Shown: one piece after another, positions 12,401-23,700 of the stretch
Position numbering within the stretch: position 1 is the first letter of the stretch
Layout of the letters: each line of letters starts with the position of its first letter
Origin: Erigeron canadensis
Taxonomy: Eukaryota > Streptophyta > Magnoliopsida > Asterales > Asteraceae
Length of the DNA: 64,000 nucleotides
Assembly (NCBI RefSeq): GCF_010389155.1
Contig: NC_057763.1
Coordinates: forward strand, 37,678,645-37,742,644
Reading direction: 5' to 3'
Position numbers and translations under genes: made by a program
Notes under the pieces: generated by a model
The model's database searches: none
Told to the model about the DNA's origin: nothing
Seen by the model: only the letters and a program-made list of their open reading frames with translations

Positions 12401-12934
12401 GAGTGTTTGGAATTGCTTAACTTTTCAGCTTATTGTTTGTTTTTTTAAGCAGATAAGCAATAACAAACACTCTATCAGATACTGCTTATTTTACAAGGAA
12501 TAAGCACTTTGTTATAAGCTGGTTTATTCTTTTCAGCAGGAAAAAACTTATAAATAAGCAATTTCAAACACCTCCATAATACAAACAAGAATAAAATGCA
12601 TCATGTTCTAAAACTACACTTATAACCAAACAAAAAGACACACACACACACACACAAATATATACATATACATATACATACATACAACATACATACATAT
12701 ATATATATACAAGACTCGCAGAATCAAAACGGTTCACTGGCCCGAAACCACGGCGTCACAAGGACATGATGTGATAGACAATGTTTTCAACACTCAAATA
12801 ACATTATCCTTACAATAAATCAAGCAATCGTTCATATACAGATCTAAACTAATAATAATATTAACAAATCAAACAAGAATACAAATATATATATAACAGT
12901 AACCTAAATCACATTACACATTACACAATCACAT

Positions 12935-12970
<36 letters not shown>

Positions 12971-13020
12971 AAAAAACACAATAATGAAAAATGTATATAA
13001 AAAATAAAAATAATAACAGT

Positions 13021-13062
<42 letters not shown>

Positions 13063-13197
13063 AAGGGAGACCTGAAGAAGAAGGGTGGTGGCGTAAGTGA
13101 TGTAGTTACGAACAAGGCCTTGAGACGTGATTCTCATTTCGTTTTCATTCATCGCCATTTCTTCCTTTTTCTGCTCGACTTTCGTGTACCGATCCAT
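9467..13197 (-). CDS. Alba-family DNA/RNA-binding protein with RGG/Tyr-rich tail
   Basis: Eight coding exons on the minus strand: 13197-13072, 11736-11656, 11563-11475, 11377-11303, 10812-10706, 10616-10236, 10158-10096 and 9585-9467. All junctions are GT-AG and frame-continuous, giving 346 residues. Residues 1 to about 115 are an Alba domain (MDRY...NENEMRITSQG, then KEIVLKAMGQAISKT and DVWEPIEEGLLP). The chain then has SPGYQPPLF and a low-complexity tail from about residue 160 with NYQGDGYR-type repeats and RGG motifs. An in-frame ATG at 13215 would add six residues; MDRY is preferred because plant homologues begin there. Known role: plant long Alba proteins bind RNA (and R-loops or DNA) and act in mRNA storage and stress granules. 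It resembles Arabidopsis ALBA4-6 rather than the short Alba group; which member is not resolved. Intron 1 (1.3 kb) contains microsatellites and a small MITE. Confidence 0.94.
10236..10616 (-). repeat. In-frame minisatellite in Alba exon 6
   Basis: The exon is made of tandem 24-27 base units encoding variants of NYQGDGYR, NYQGGGQR and GYGNYQGGR. The repeat runs across at least ten units without a frame break. Such tracts expand and contract easily, and the Tyr/Gly/Arg content is of the kind that drives RNA-granule formation. The long open frame on the opposite strand over this exon is a shadow. Confidence 0.9.
12401..12574. mobile_element. Small MITE in Alba intron 1
   Basis: The unit starts GAGTGTTTGGAATTGCTTA and ends TAAGCAATTTCAAACACCTC, which are imperfect inverted copies of each other. 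Length is 174 bp with no coding content. No clean target duplication was found, so the superfamily is left open (hAT or PIF type both possible). Confidence 0.6.
12938..13061. repeat. (TA)n and (GA)n microsatellites in Alba intron 1
   Basis: A (TA)n run at about 12938-12967, then (TA)n at 13019-13044 passing into (GA)n at 13045-13061, ten bases from the first splice donor of the Alba gene. On the transcript this places a CT-rich then AU-rich tract just after the donor. Confidence 0.9.
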
Positions 13198-13215
13198 CGC
13201 CTCCTTCTTCTTCAA

Positions 13216-14232
13216 AAACCCTAAATTGTTGTTGATATTGTTACTACAACTAAAACCTCTTTTATTTTCTGTTTTTATTATATAAGAGAAAAAAAAGGAG
13301 AAAGAAAGATGGACAGGCTAAAACCCAGTGGTTTTTTGCTTTGTTTATCTAAGTGAAAATTCGGGTCGGTTAGTATTTTATGCCCATTTTTACGGGGCTG
13401 ACCCGATTTTTACTTGCTTTACGCGCCTCAGATGGGGAGTCAAGTCTACGTGGCGGTATCATTGGTTGGGATATAGAATGATGGTGGGACCCACTCAAAT
13501 ATTTGGTACCCTTCTCTAGGAGCAATGGAGAATTTATTTTATTTGAATATTGGAAAAAGTTTTGTTTCCATATCATAGGACAAGATACCATTTTTGGTTT
13601 ATATTTTATTTTTATCACATGGTTTTACTTTATGTTTATTTTTTATTTTTTTTAAAAGACAAACCATTGGTAACGAGAAAAAATCTATGTTTGAACTCGA
13701 AATCTGTGTGATTATCTTCTATATTTCTTGTTAAATAATTGCATAATGTATATTAGTATCGGATTACTTTTGTGATGCTTATTATGAAACCACTTATTAC
13801 GGTACTCAGAAGTCGGAATGCTAGAGAAAAAACATGATTATTGAGTTTTGCCCGTATGAACAACGTTTCGTGCAATTGGTGTCGGTGGGGTGGGGAAAAG
13901 CTGGGGCATTGGCTTACCAGATTAATCTCCACCTATTTCGACCGTTATGAGCGAACAATAGATATAAAAATATTACAACGATTACAAACTAATGGGTCCC
14001 TTTTTAACAGATTCAGACTTAACTTTTTTAAACAGATATTACCACATCCAACAGTTTGTACATATGTTTCAGCAAAAATAAATTCTTTCTACAATATCAA
14101 ACTTTATCTTTTTATCTTCAATGTATTCCTTAACCGGCTTTATATAAGTTTCAAAATTTTGAGTTTTAAACAAACATTGCTACAACCAAATCTCAAATCT
14201 ATTTACATAATACGCACACACATGTTGTAAAT
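13216..14232. other. Alba promoter region and intergenic spacer
   Basis: The part next to 13216 must hold the 5' UTR and promoter of the Alba gene (read leftward); a CT/TC-rich tract lies at about 13200-13310. The open frames seen between 13328 and 14230 show no recognisable protein. Confidence 0.5.
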
Positions 14233-14830
14233 ATGGATAGTAGGAAAATAACCCGCACCCCAAAACGCGGTAAGTCTTTTGGTTCCACGATCATCCGTTG
14301 TTTTTCAACCCAACCCCTCTCCCACCGCGGCAAATCAATCCAACCATGTGAATCAATTCAACCAGCTCCATTTGACTCGTCTAATGATTCGTATGCACCC
14401 GTATTCGAGGATGACTTCTTTGAGATGGATATCGGGCTTGCTTCATATGCGCACCAACCTCAACCCGGGTTTGCTTCATATGCGCAACCCGGATTTGTTT
14501 CATATGCGCATCAACCTCAGTGCGGGTTTGCTTCATATGCGCACCAACATCAAGGTGAGCAAGTGGGTTTCGAAATTCACGAAGAACAACAAGACGAAGA
14601 TGAACCAATACCATAGACCCAAAAATTATCAAAAAGGGAAAAAGAGAAGTTCGCGGTTGGGGCAAAGACGAAGAAGCAGCGGATTTATGTTTCTGAAGAT
14701 CCATATTGCGGGAACCAGCAACCGGGCCACTCATTTTGGAAACAAGTCGTATTTGCATATATTTACAAATTACAACTTCCATATCACATAAGTACGCGAT
14801 ACTTTTTATGTGAGACTCGAGTTATGTAAC
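14233..14830 (+). pseudogene. Broken MYB/SANT-like gene of the transposon-related 'GST T3-like' type
   Basis: From ATG 14233 the frame runs 127 residues to a TAG at 14614-14616. The same frame then continues with SKREKEKF and, after a small out-of-frame stretch, VSEDPYCGNQQPGHSFWKQV, which matches the end of the MYB/SANT-like domain (SEDP..GN.Q...FW) of plant proteins often annotated as glutathione S-transferase T3-like and linked to PIF/Harbinger elements. The start of that domain survives only in the +1 frame (RGWGKDEEAA). Residues 73-112 contain four repeats around GFASYAHQPQ, like the Gln/Pro-rich N-terminal parts of that group. With a stop, a frameshift and an internal deletion it is probably dead. 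Family assignment is moderate. Confidence 0.5.
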
Positions 14831-15060
14831 TTGCTTCTCTTATTTGCACTCTTGGGAGAATAGTTTCTGATGGTAAAATAGTGATGAGAAACATGTGAAG
14901 ATCGGATATACAAATCTCCCCCATATCCCCTTAACCATTAAACTTGTTCATATAAAAAAGCCTCGAATGAAATTTTGCTTGAATACGTAAAAAACAAGTC
15001 AGTTTTCACGAACAATTTGTGTAAGAAAATGCTCATTACCTCATAACTGATTCTACTAAA

Positions 15061-15411
15061 GGGTGTTTGGTATAATGGGTGTTTGGTATAATGGAATGGA
15101 AAGGGGAGAAAGGAAATGGGAAAGACTTCCCTTGTTTGTTTGCGACGAATAAAAGGAATGAGAAAGGAGAAAGAGAAATCAATTCCACTCTCTACAAATT
15201 GTATAGAATGGAAAAAAAAAAATTTTATTTTTAAGATGTTATATGTAATAAATGTATTATTATTTAAAATTTTATTTTTTTATATATATTCATTCTCTGT
15301 GGGTACCAAACAACAAAATCCATTCTCTTTCCAAATACTCATTCTCTTTCTTACTATTTCCATTGTCTATTACATTTCCATTCTCTATAATTCTCTCCTA
15401 CCAAACCACCC
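15061..15411. mobile_element. MITE-like element with GGGTG(G)TTTGG ends
   Basis: The left end GGGTGTTTGGTATAATGG (present twice in tandem, 15061 and 15077) and the right end ACCAAACCACCC are inverted copies. The arms are rich in GGAATGG / CCATTC. It lies 0.4 kb downstream of the LSM5 stop. No clean target duplication was found; the AT-rich centre has no coding content. Confidence 0.55.
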
Positions 15412-15824
15412 CAAGATCCTTGTTTACTTATCAAATTCCTTGATCATCAATGACCATTCAAAACCAAAAAACCAGCAAGAAGTGTAACATTTAAATCCAA
15501 CCCAAATGCGTTACACTTGCTTATTTTCTACCCAGACTGTCTCATTCCCGATAATGACACACACAATGGACATACAAAATAGATTCAAAAAAACATCCTG
15601 AATTCCTGACAAAACCAAATGTAGCAAAATAATGAAGAATAAAACAGTACGATATTAAGAAATTACAAATGTTTCTAAGGTCTTTTTAGAATGGCATACA
15701 AAGGATAGTGGAGGTTTGAACTACAGCCAAATCCAAGATGGGTTTTAAAAAGTGCCCCATCCTTAACATATTAATTAGAGACATCTAACATTCGATATGA
15801 TCACCGCAGTAAACTTAAGGTCAA

Positions 15825-18725
15825 TCATTCTGGATCTGGAGAGCCACCAGGAACCAGCTGCATCAAGACAACAAAACAATGGTGGACTAAGAAGAGATTT
15901 TTAAAAAACAGAGAATTAACAGCTGATTTGTGTTGGTCCTGCAAGAGCTATGGAGATATAGTTTAACCAAGAAGCATGTATTCTAAATCTGGTGCTTGCT
16001 ATAGGTGAAAAAATGGCGGCTTGTTAACATGTCAAAATAAGCCAGGCGATTGAATTGAGTTGCTAACATTTCTCTTTTCTTTTTTCAAGTTAAATTTTTA
16101 ATAAACAATAGTTAAACACACTGCTTAATCTTCCTCACACCCACTTGACCCGTGACATTAAAATAAAGCCCAAATCAACCAATTTTCACTTAAACAGATA
16201 CTTACAATTGCTATGTTATTTCCATTGAGCAAAATCTGGTCAAGCTTTGTAATCCGACGTCCCTCGGGTGTGATCTCACTGCAAACAAGAGACGCCATTG
16301 AGCATTAAAGTGACTAATGTATAATTTACACATAAAAAATGAGCAGCAGAAACAGGGGAGAGTGGAAAATTGGAAATAGTAAACTGTCCGCATATGGCAT
16401 ATGGGTCATTGCAAAGATCATTGTATCAGAGATTCAGCAGGATATCATGCACAAAACAGCATGATTCCATAACAAGAATTTGCTATTCAAACAGAAAAGT
16501 GCCGGCGACAAAATTGTAACTTAACTATATAAAAACTAACCACAAATCCACAATAAGGTTTCATGAATTAGTCCAAATATCCTACCAATCTTGGACTCAC
16601 AATGCCTTAGTGAAGAGTAAAATATGACATTATGACTATAACCAATTCCATATCTAATGATAAGTAAGATAATTCAGCTTATATAAGGGCCTGCAAAATT
16701 AATAATAACCCATGATCCTGATATGCGATAAGCAATCAGAACCTATTTGATTAAATAGACTAGAAAATGTTGAAGTGTTTTCCTCCAGCTAGTTTATCAC
16801 ATGAACATACGCATTCATTAACTTTCTCTCTTTATTGATATTGAAGCAGTTTGGTTTCTTGACTTCTCCCATCACAGAAATTTGTTAAACAACAAAAAAG
16901 TGCCGGCAACAAATTGTCACTTTCACTTAACTATAAAAAGTAACCACAATATAGTAACTCTACTTCTAGCTTATTGCTTCACATATTGAGTAGCAGGACG
17001 ATAAGAGTACAAGGACGAACAACTAAGGTTTCAGGAATTAGTCCAAAAATCCTACAAATCTTGGACTCACGATGCCCTAGTGAAGAGTACATATGACAAT
17101 AATGACTATTACCAATTCCATATCTAGTTATAAGTAAAATATATCAGCTATATAAGGGCCTGCAAAACTAATAATAACCCCTGATCCTAATATGGGATAA
17201 AGCAATCAGAACCTATTTGATTAAATTGACTAGACAAACTTAAGGTGCTTTCCTCCAGCTAGTTTATCACATGAACATATGCATTCATTAAGTTTGCTCC
17301 CTTTATCAGTATAAAAGCAGTTTGTGAACAAAGGATAAAGAATTTAGGTTTCTTAGCTGATTAAGACAGGTGAAGGCTTTTATGTTCAGGTAGCTAAATT
17401 GCCATCTAAAACTTTGGAAAAAATAACTTTTAAAAACATATAAGTAACAAACCAATAATCAATTACGATGGTTTTGAGCATTGGAAGTCCGTTGATACTT
17501 CAAACATTACCAAAAGACTTAAAAGACCTCAATCATATTGTTACAAAGATTTCAGGTGCTGGCAAAAATACTCTCTCGTTTGAACGATAGACCATCATAG
17601 ACAATTGTGAAGTTGTTTAAAACAGCTCTCTTTGATATAATTATAAATTACATATTATAAATATATGGCACATCACTATTTGGAATGAGCACATTCACCA
17701 GAAGAATAAACATTTAATCTGTTCTCAAAATGCCAAAAGTCAGTCACAGTGCAAAGAGAAGTTCGAATACAGCAAAAACTTCCATGTTTATTATAGGGTT
17801 AACAGCGAAAATGATTAAACCAATTTAACGAATACTTAACATAATCCAAACTGGCTTTCTAGTGATGTGATGCTTAGCGTCTTTGGTTAAAAGAAAATTC
17901 TGTCATGTAGCTAAGCAAAGAAGCTCGCAAGAAAGTTGAACGAAAGACTACCAAGGAAAATAAAGCATAAGTAACACTAATCATAAAAGCTACACCACCC
18001 ACTCCCAACCCACCACCACCACCAGCCGAATATTTCCAGGCTCTACAGCCGGTAAAAACTTGAACTTTTTTAATTTATTTATAAAAAAACTAGACTACAC
18101 AAAACTCTCCATCAACGCGACATTGCAGGAGCACTATACTACCTTATAATAATCCATAAATCACAAGTTAGAAAATTACATAACTCACCTATAGTGAAAA
18201 ATGTGTATCACAACTATTGCTAAAACGTGAAACACCCCCCTCGGAAAAAAAAAGCCCTAATCTGAACAACTTTGGGTTATATTCATTCAACAATCTCTAC
18301 CAATAATGTGTATGTATAAGCAATACATAAAACATATACATACACTTAGCTTATATTTAATGATAGTAATAAAGCATGAATAAACGAAAAAAGAGTAAAA
18401 GAGGGAGGAGAAATACTGACTATTCGGTGACGTCTTCAAGAACCATATTGACATAAACATCAAAACCTTTGAGGGTTCCAACAAGTTCCTTATCTCCTTT
18501 CATTATCACCCATATTTTTGACCCTATGCATCTATCTATCAGCTCTGCATCATCCAGTTTACATATATACATACAAATCAGATATAAAAAAATAAAAATA
18601 AAAATCTAAGTTATTGTGAGCTGTTTCTATTAATAATGATAATAATAATAATAAAAAATATAAATTAGGGTTTAGAAGTGAGAACGAATACCTGAGGGAA
18701 GAAGCTGTGAAGGATTGTTAGCCAT
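15825..18725 (-). CDS. LSM5: U6 snRNA-associated Sm-like protein LSm5
   Basis: Four exons on the minus strand: 18725-18692, 18544-18421, 16278-16206 and 15857-15825, all frame-continuous and GT-AG, giving 87 residues, the usual size. The protein is [20 protein letters not shown]... with Sm1 ([19 protein letters not shown]) and Sm2 ([14 protein letters not shown]) motifs. LSm5 is a shared subunit of the LSm2-8 ring that binds the 3' end of U6 snRNA in the nucleus and of the LSm1-7 ring that promotes decapping in the cytoplasm. Intron 2 (16279-18420, 2.1 kb) holds an internal duplication. The donor of that intron is GTCAGT, acceptable but weak. The assignment is firm because Sm-fold paralogues differ clearly from this sequence. 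Confidence 0.96.
16490..17352. repeat. Tandem duplication inside LSM5 intron 2
   Basis: Two diverged direct copies, about 16490-16858 and 16891-17352. Shared landmarks are AAGTGCCGGC, TTGGACTCAC, TATAAGGGCCTGCAAAA, CTCCAGCTAGTTTATCAC and GCATTCATTAA. Copy 2 has about 70 extra bases near 16950-17020, or copy 1 lost them. No coding content. The two copies differ at many positions, so the event is not recent. Confidence 0.85.
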
Positions 18726-19011
18726 TGATTTGCCTCTTCACTAGAATTGGAATACCCTTCTCTGCGTGTGTGTGTGTGTTTTGTGTGTGCGCGCAAATTA
18801 AGGGCTTTTTTTACAATCAGTGACTACAGTCCAAGTGCAAAATAAGGGCTTTTTCCCTAATGAGTCCAATTGCAAATTTTTTATTTTTTATTTTTTTTCC
18901 TCATTTTTTAATAATTACTACTTACATTATCCAGAGAAAATAAATATGTTTGGTTTCATGGTTGGTTTAAAAACAAACAACCTTTAACTTAGTTCTTTTA
19001 GTGGTTGGCAT

Positions 19012-20517
19012 ACCGTACGTGCAAGACTTCACTATTATATGGTTAGGTTTTTTTATGTCGTATACCGACTAAATGTTTAGAAAAAAAAAAAGTCGGGTTC
19101 GAGGCAGGTAATGTCAAACCCAAATGTAAACCCGATAAGGATAAGTGTTTTTCAAGAATAATTACCAAACTTGTCTGAATAACAAATAATACTATATGTG
19201 GAGACGGAGCCATAAGTTTTTCCGCGAGGGGGCAGTTTTAAAAATTGTTTGTCATACTTATAAAAGTCGTATTTGAGAATGTAAGAAAAAAATGACCCTC
19301 AAAAGAATTTCGTTTCCCACGCCGAATGTAACACTCATATTTAAAAATGTCAGCTTATTTTGAAAAAAAAAAGATCGCACGCGTCCGACAAGGTCTTGTT
19401 TAATGAAAACATATTCAATCATAATACAAGAAAGCCAAAAAATATATCTAATATTTAATAATTAGCTTGTATATACATCTTTCATACATGACTATTATCA
19501 TTATTATAATTAGTTCTTTGTAATAAATATATATAATAGTTTGAAGGAAAATAATTTTTTCGCAAACGTCGACGTACTATACGTTTACATAATCAAACAA
19601 AAATAAACTTTTTCTTTAACCTTTCTTCATTCTTTCGATTAAAAACTAAAACAACTCAAGTTTTTTTATTCCGCTTATGAAGAGATTTATCTCAACATTA
19701 ATGTTTCGATAACCTATGACTTTCAAAAAATAAGCTTATAACAACGGATGTAACATTTCTATGTATTTCCTATTTATTATTCCTTATTTTTAGAAAAACA
19801 AATTACAGATATAACATTTAAATTTTGAAAAAATACATTCTACCAAAATTGGAGCGGGGGCAGCTGACCCCACTGCCCCCATAGTAGCTCCGTCCATGAC
19901 TATATGCTTTTGATGTTTTGAAAAATGGATGTACAAGTTGTGGAATATAGATACAAAATTAGTTGATATTAATGTGAAACATTGTATTTACAGAGGTGAA
20001 ATATATATTCAAAATTAATCACTTATAAGTATATAGATATAGTTATGGATATCGGGTCGGATCGGGTCAAGGTAGACATACCCGAATCCCTGCCCCGAAC
20101 CAGTTTGGATATTCTTGCCAAGTATCAGGTCGGGTTTTTTTTTCATCCCCAATTACCAGTTAAACACATGCAAAACATGTAATTAAGGACAACAAGGTCT
20201 TCTTTTAATTTCTTTCGTCTAAGACCACTCCCAAGTCCTAACATGGGTGTTATGGGTGTGTCTACTTTTTAATAGGTTTAACAAGCCAAATTAACGGTTG
20301 TTAAGTTTTAAACCAGACAGCGATTAGAGATGATTAATGAAAAATTTGTGCAAATCAAGGGACCATCCATGTAATTTAGGCTTAAGGAGAAAACTTCACA
20401 AATTACAAAAATAAATATGGTCAGCATCTCGTTGTCTAGGGTACGTACAAGGCTTCACCATTATACGGTGAGGTTATCCTGATGTCGCATACCGACTGAA
20501 TGTTCGGGAAAAAAAAT
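19012..20517. repeat. Dispersed direct-repeat pair in the LSM5-RHD3 spacer
   Basis: Two copies of a unit of about 80 bp, 19012-19090 and 20439-20517. Shared words include GTACGT, CAAG.CTTCAC.ATTATA, GGT.AGGTT and ATACCGACT.AATGTT, each ending in a run of A. The A tail and short length suggest the 3' end of a SINE-like retroposon. The family was not identified. Confidence 0.6.
19199..19898. mobile_element. Non-autonomous hAT element with 8-bp TSD
   Basis: The left end reads TGGAGACGGAGCCA and the right end, reversed, CATGGACGGAGCTA, sharing GACGGAGC. Both flanks carry ACTATATG (19191-19198 and 19899-19906), a perfect 8-bp target duplication. Length is 700 bp with no transposase. It lies in the shared upstream region between LSM5 (leftward) and the RHD3-type gene (rightward), so it could affect either promoter. 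Confidence 0.85.
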
Positions 20518-20773
20518 ACATTTTTATATATCAAACTTGCCTTTAAATATTGATCAACTTTTTTTCCTATAATTTCTGAAACTTTTTTACTCCATCATGA
20601 TCAAGACGTCCCTTCATCATCAAGAACACAATAAAACTATTATAATTAATGATCATATTTCCATACTAAGGATTAAAACTTTCTTCATCGCATTCATTTT
20701 TAAAAATACCAACAAAAATCAATGACCTATTCGACAACCAGCGTTTGATCATTCAATTCACTATCAACGTACA

Positions 20774-23700
20774 ATGGGTACGTAATGTCATCATTCAATT
20801 TACATGCAGTGATTTTATCATGTCATTGTGATCTCTATCCATATGAAATGCTACGAAAATTGAGTTAATTCAATTCGATTCTACACAAAAGTTTAACGGG
20901 AAACATAAATTGAGGCATTTCTTATATATTCATGTTACATTTTCATTATTTGCATATACAAGTTTCATCATTACATATATATGTTATTGACGTGCTAACC
21001 ATTTTGCTCCACAAACATACATATAGATAGTAAGATAGTTTGGGATCAAATGATTGTTTTCTTGGTTGTATTGCATGACCCCTTAAAATTTAAAGGCTAT
21101 ATTAGTTAAATTGAAAGGAGAATTAATATATGAAGGCATGAAACAGTCTCATCTTTTTTGTAACTGTTTAAATGCTAATAATCTATTACTTTAATGCTTT
21201 GCGACGAATTTTGAAATTTCTAGTATATAATCATTTTGTAAAAGTTCTTAGCATTGAACTATGATGAAATATGTACTGAAATGATTAGGATGTTACATGT
21301 GTTTTTTCCAGACAAAGCTGCCGATTGTTGCTCTACTCATCTTGTTGATGGAGATGGTTCTTTTAACGCAACCGGGCTTGAGAAGTTCATGAAGGAAGTA
21401 AAGCTTTCTGAATGCGGGCTTTCTTATGCAATTGTTTCCATCATGGGTCCACAAAGTAGTGGTATGTATCTATCTATAAGTGTATATAAGAGTGCATATT
21501 ATAATTAAACATAAAACTCAAATTAAAAGACTTGCTTATGGGGACGTGATGGCACATGTTGCGTTATAGAAGTTTGTTTTTTGATGATTTTAATGGGACT
21601 TGATATTTTGAAAACAGGGAAGAGTACACTTCTAAATCATCTATTTCATACCAACTTTCAAGAAATGGATGCGTTTAAAGGAAGGTATGTATATATATAT
21701 ATATATACCATTTACTTATCAGCGTAGTTTTGTGTTACTGAAATAAGTTAAGGAATCGACTCAAGTTTATGCATATCAGGTCTCAGACTACCAGGGGTAT
21801 TTGGATGGCTAGATGTACTGGCGTTGAACCGTTCACTATGGTGATGGATCTTGAGGGTACTGACGGAAGAGAACGTGGAGAGGTTGTAGATGAATACTTC
21901 TTTTTCATGTCTCGAACGCTAATAAAAAGGGGTTTTTTTATATTAATTACTTGTCAATTTTAGTTCAAGTACATCCATTGTCCTAAATTGGTTGAACTGG
22001 AACTGCAAGACTTGTATCTGATTTGTATCATTTTTCAGGATGATACCGCATTTGAAAAGCAAAGTGCCCTTTTTGCGCTTGCAGTATCAGACATAGTGCT
22101 AATTAACATGTAAGTGTTCTTCTAAGCAATACTAGTATACATGGTTTGCCCAAATACACTTGTCTCAAAGTCCTGTTTATGGCAATATATGTTATTAGGT
22201 GGTGTCATGATATCGGTCGCGAGCATGCTGCAAACAAACCTCTACTAAAAACAGTATTCCAGGTATATTGTGTATATATCCTCATATAACCTTTCTTATA
22301 CTACATTGATTTCAAATGTCTTAAGTTATGATCCTTGTTTTAGGTCATGACTCGGTTATTTAGTCCACGTAAAACAACTTTGATTTTTGTCATACGTGAC
22401 AAAACAAAAGTAAGTAGATTTATCGGCATTTCTTAAAGTTCCATAATAGCCTTAGATGAATAAGTTTACATAAACGAGGTCCTATTTATTTTTATTTTTT
22501 TCCTTAAGACGCCTTTGGAAGTTTTAGAGCCTGTCTTGAGGGAAGATATTCAGAAGGTAAAATTCTACATAGTTACACACATTTTTTATATCTGATATAT
22601 ATATTAATGTAAGTCTCAAGGTTGATTTTTACATCTTATAATGTTCATAGATATGGGATTCTGTTCCCAAGCCAGAAGCCCACAAGGAAACACCATTAAG
22701 TGCATTTTTTAATGTAAGTAGCGCTCGTTGTTCTCTTAATTATATATCCATAATAACTGTTTCTTAAGATCAAAGTGCTGTAAGCGTTTACTGATTATTA
22801 TATTATCCAACCGATCAATGACCAGATTGAAGTTGTTGCTCTTTCTAGCTTTGAAGAGAAGGAAGAACAGTTCAAAGAGCAGGTAGATACCACCCCTATC
22901 AATGCTGAGTTAGGTTTTATCCATGATACTTAGCAGCATATGCTTTATGTTATAAGGTGATGTCTTTTAGTAGATTACTGACGATATCTATGGCATGCAT
23001 TTTTCTAATTTTTTACTCTTTACTATGAAAGGTGGCCAAACTGAGGAATCGATTCCAACAATCTATCGCACCTGGGGGGCTTGCCGGTGACAGACAAGGA
23101 GTCGTTCCCGCTTCAGGGTTTTCTTTCAGTGCTGCACAGATCTGGAAAGTTATCAAGGAGAACCGAGATCTTGACCTGCCTGCTCATAAGGTACAACATT
23201 TTGCAAAATTGTTATTGTATATAGTTTCCATGGTCTTAGAGTTTGATCATGAAAAGATATATTTGTAGGTGATGGTAGCCACGGTACGGTGTGAAGAAAT
23301 TGCTAATGAAAAGCACTCTGCCTTTGCAAAAAACAAGGTTTACTTTTTCATATCTAAGTAAGTCGTTTTGAAAATAGTTTTTTCCTAGATATGAAAATTT
23401 AAAGTGCCTATAACAGGACTGGTGTGAGTTGGAAGAAGTTGTAAAGTCTCAACTTATACCCGACTTTGGGAAAAAGATTAGTTTGCTACTTGACACTTGC
23501 TTTGCAGGGTATGCACATATATACTTCCGTAACGAATGTTATTAAGTGTATGCTTCTGCAAATTTACTCCTTTTTGGAATATATACAGTTATGATGACGA
23601 GGCTGCGTTTTTTGAGGAAGGAGTTAGGAATTCGAAGCGAAAACAGTTAGAAGAGAAATTGATGCAAGTAATGTCTCTGTGTTCAATGTTCAAAAAAAAA

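Noticed and set aside
12934..13071. Continuation of the Alba first-exon frame into the (TA)n/(GA)n tract
   Set aside because: The extension gives only Ser/Leu and Ile/Tyr runs; a good donor at 13071 and the family sequence show that the exon ends at 13072.
13841..14230. 129-residue open frame upstream of the MYB-like remnant
   Set aside because: No recognisable domain, AT-driven Phe/Ile/Tyr composition and no splice or promoter context.
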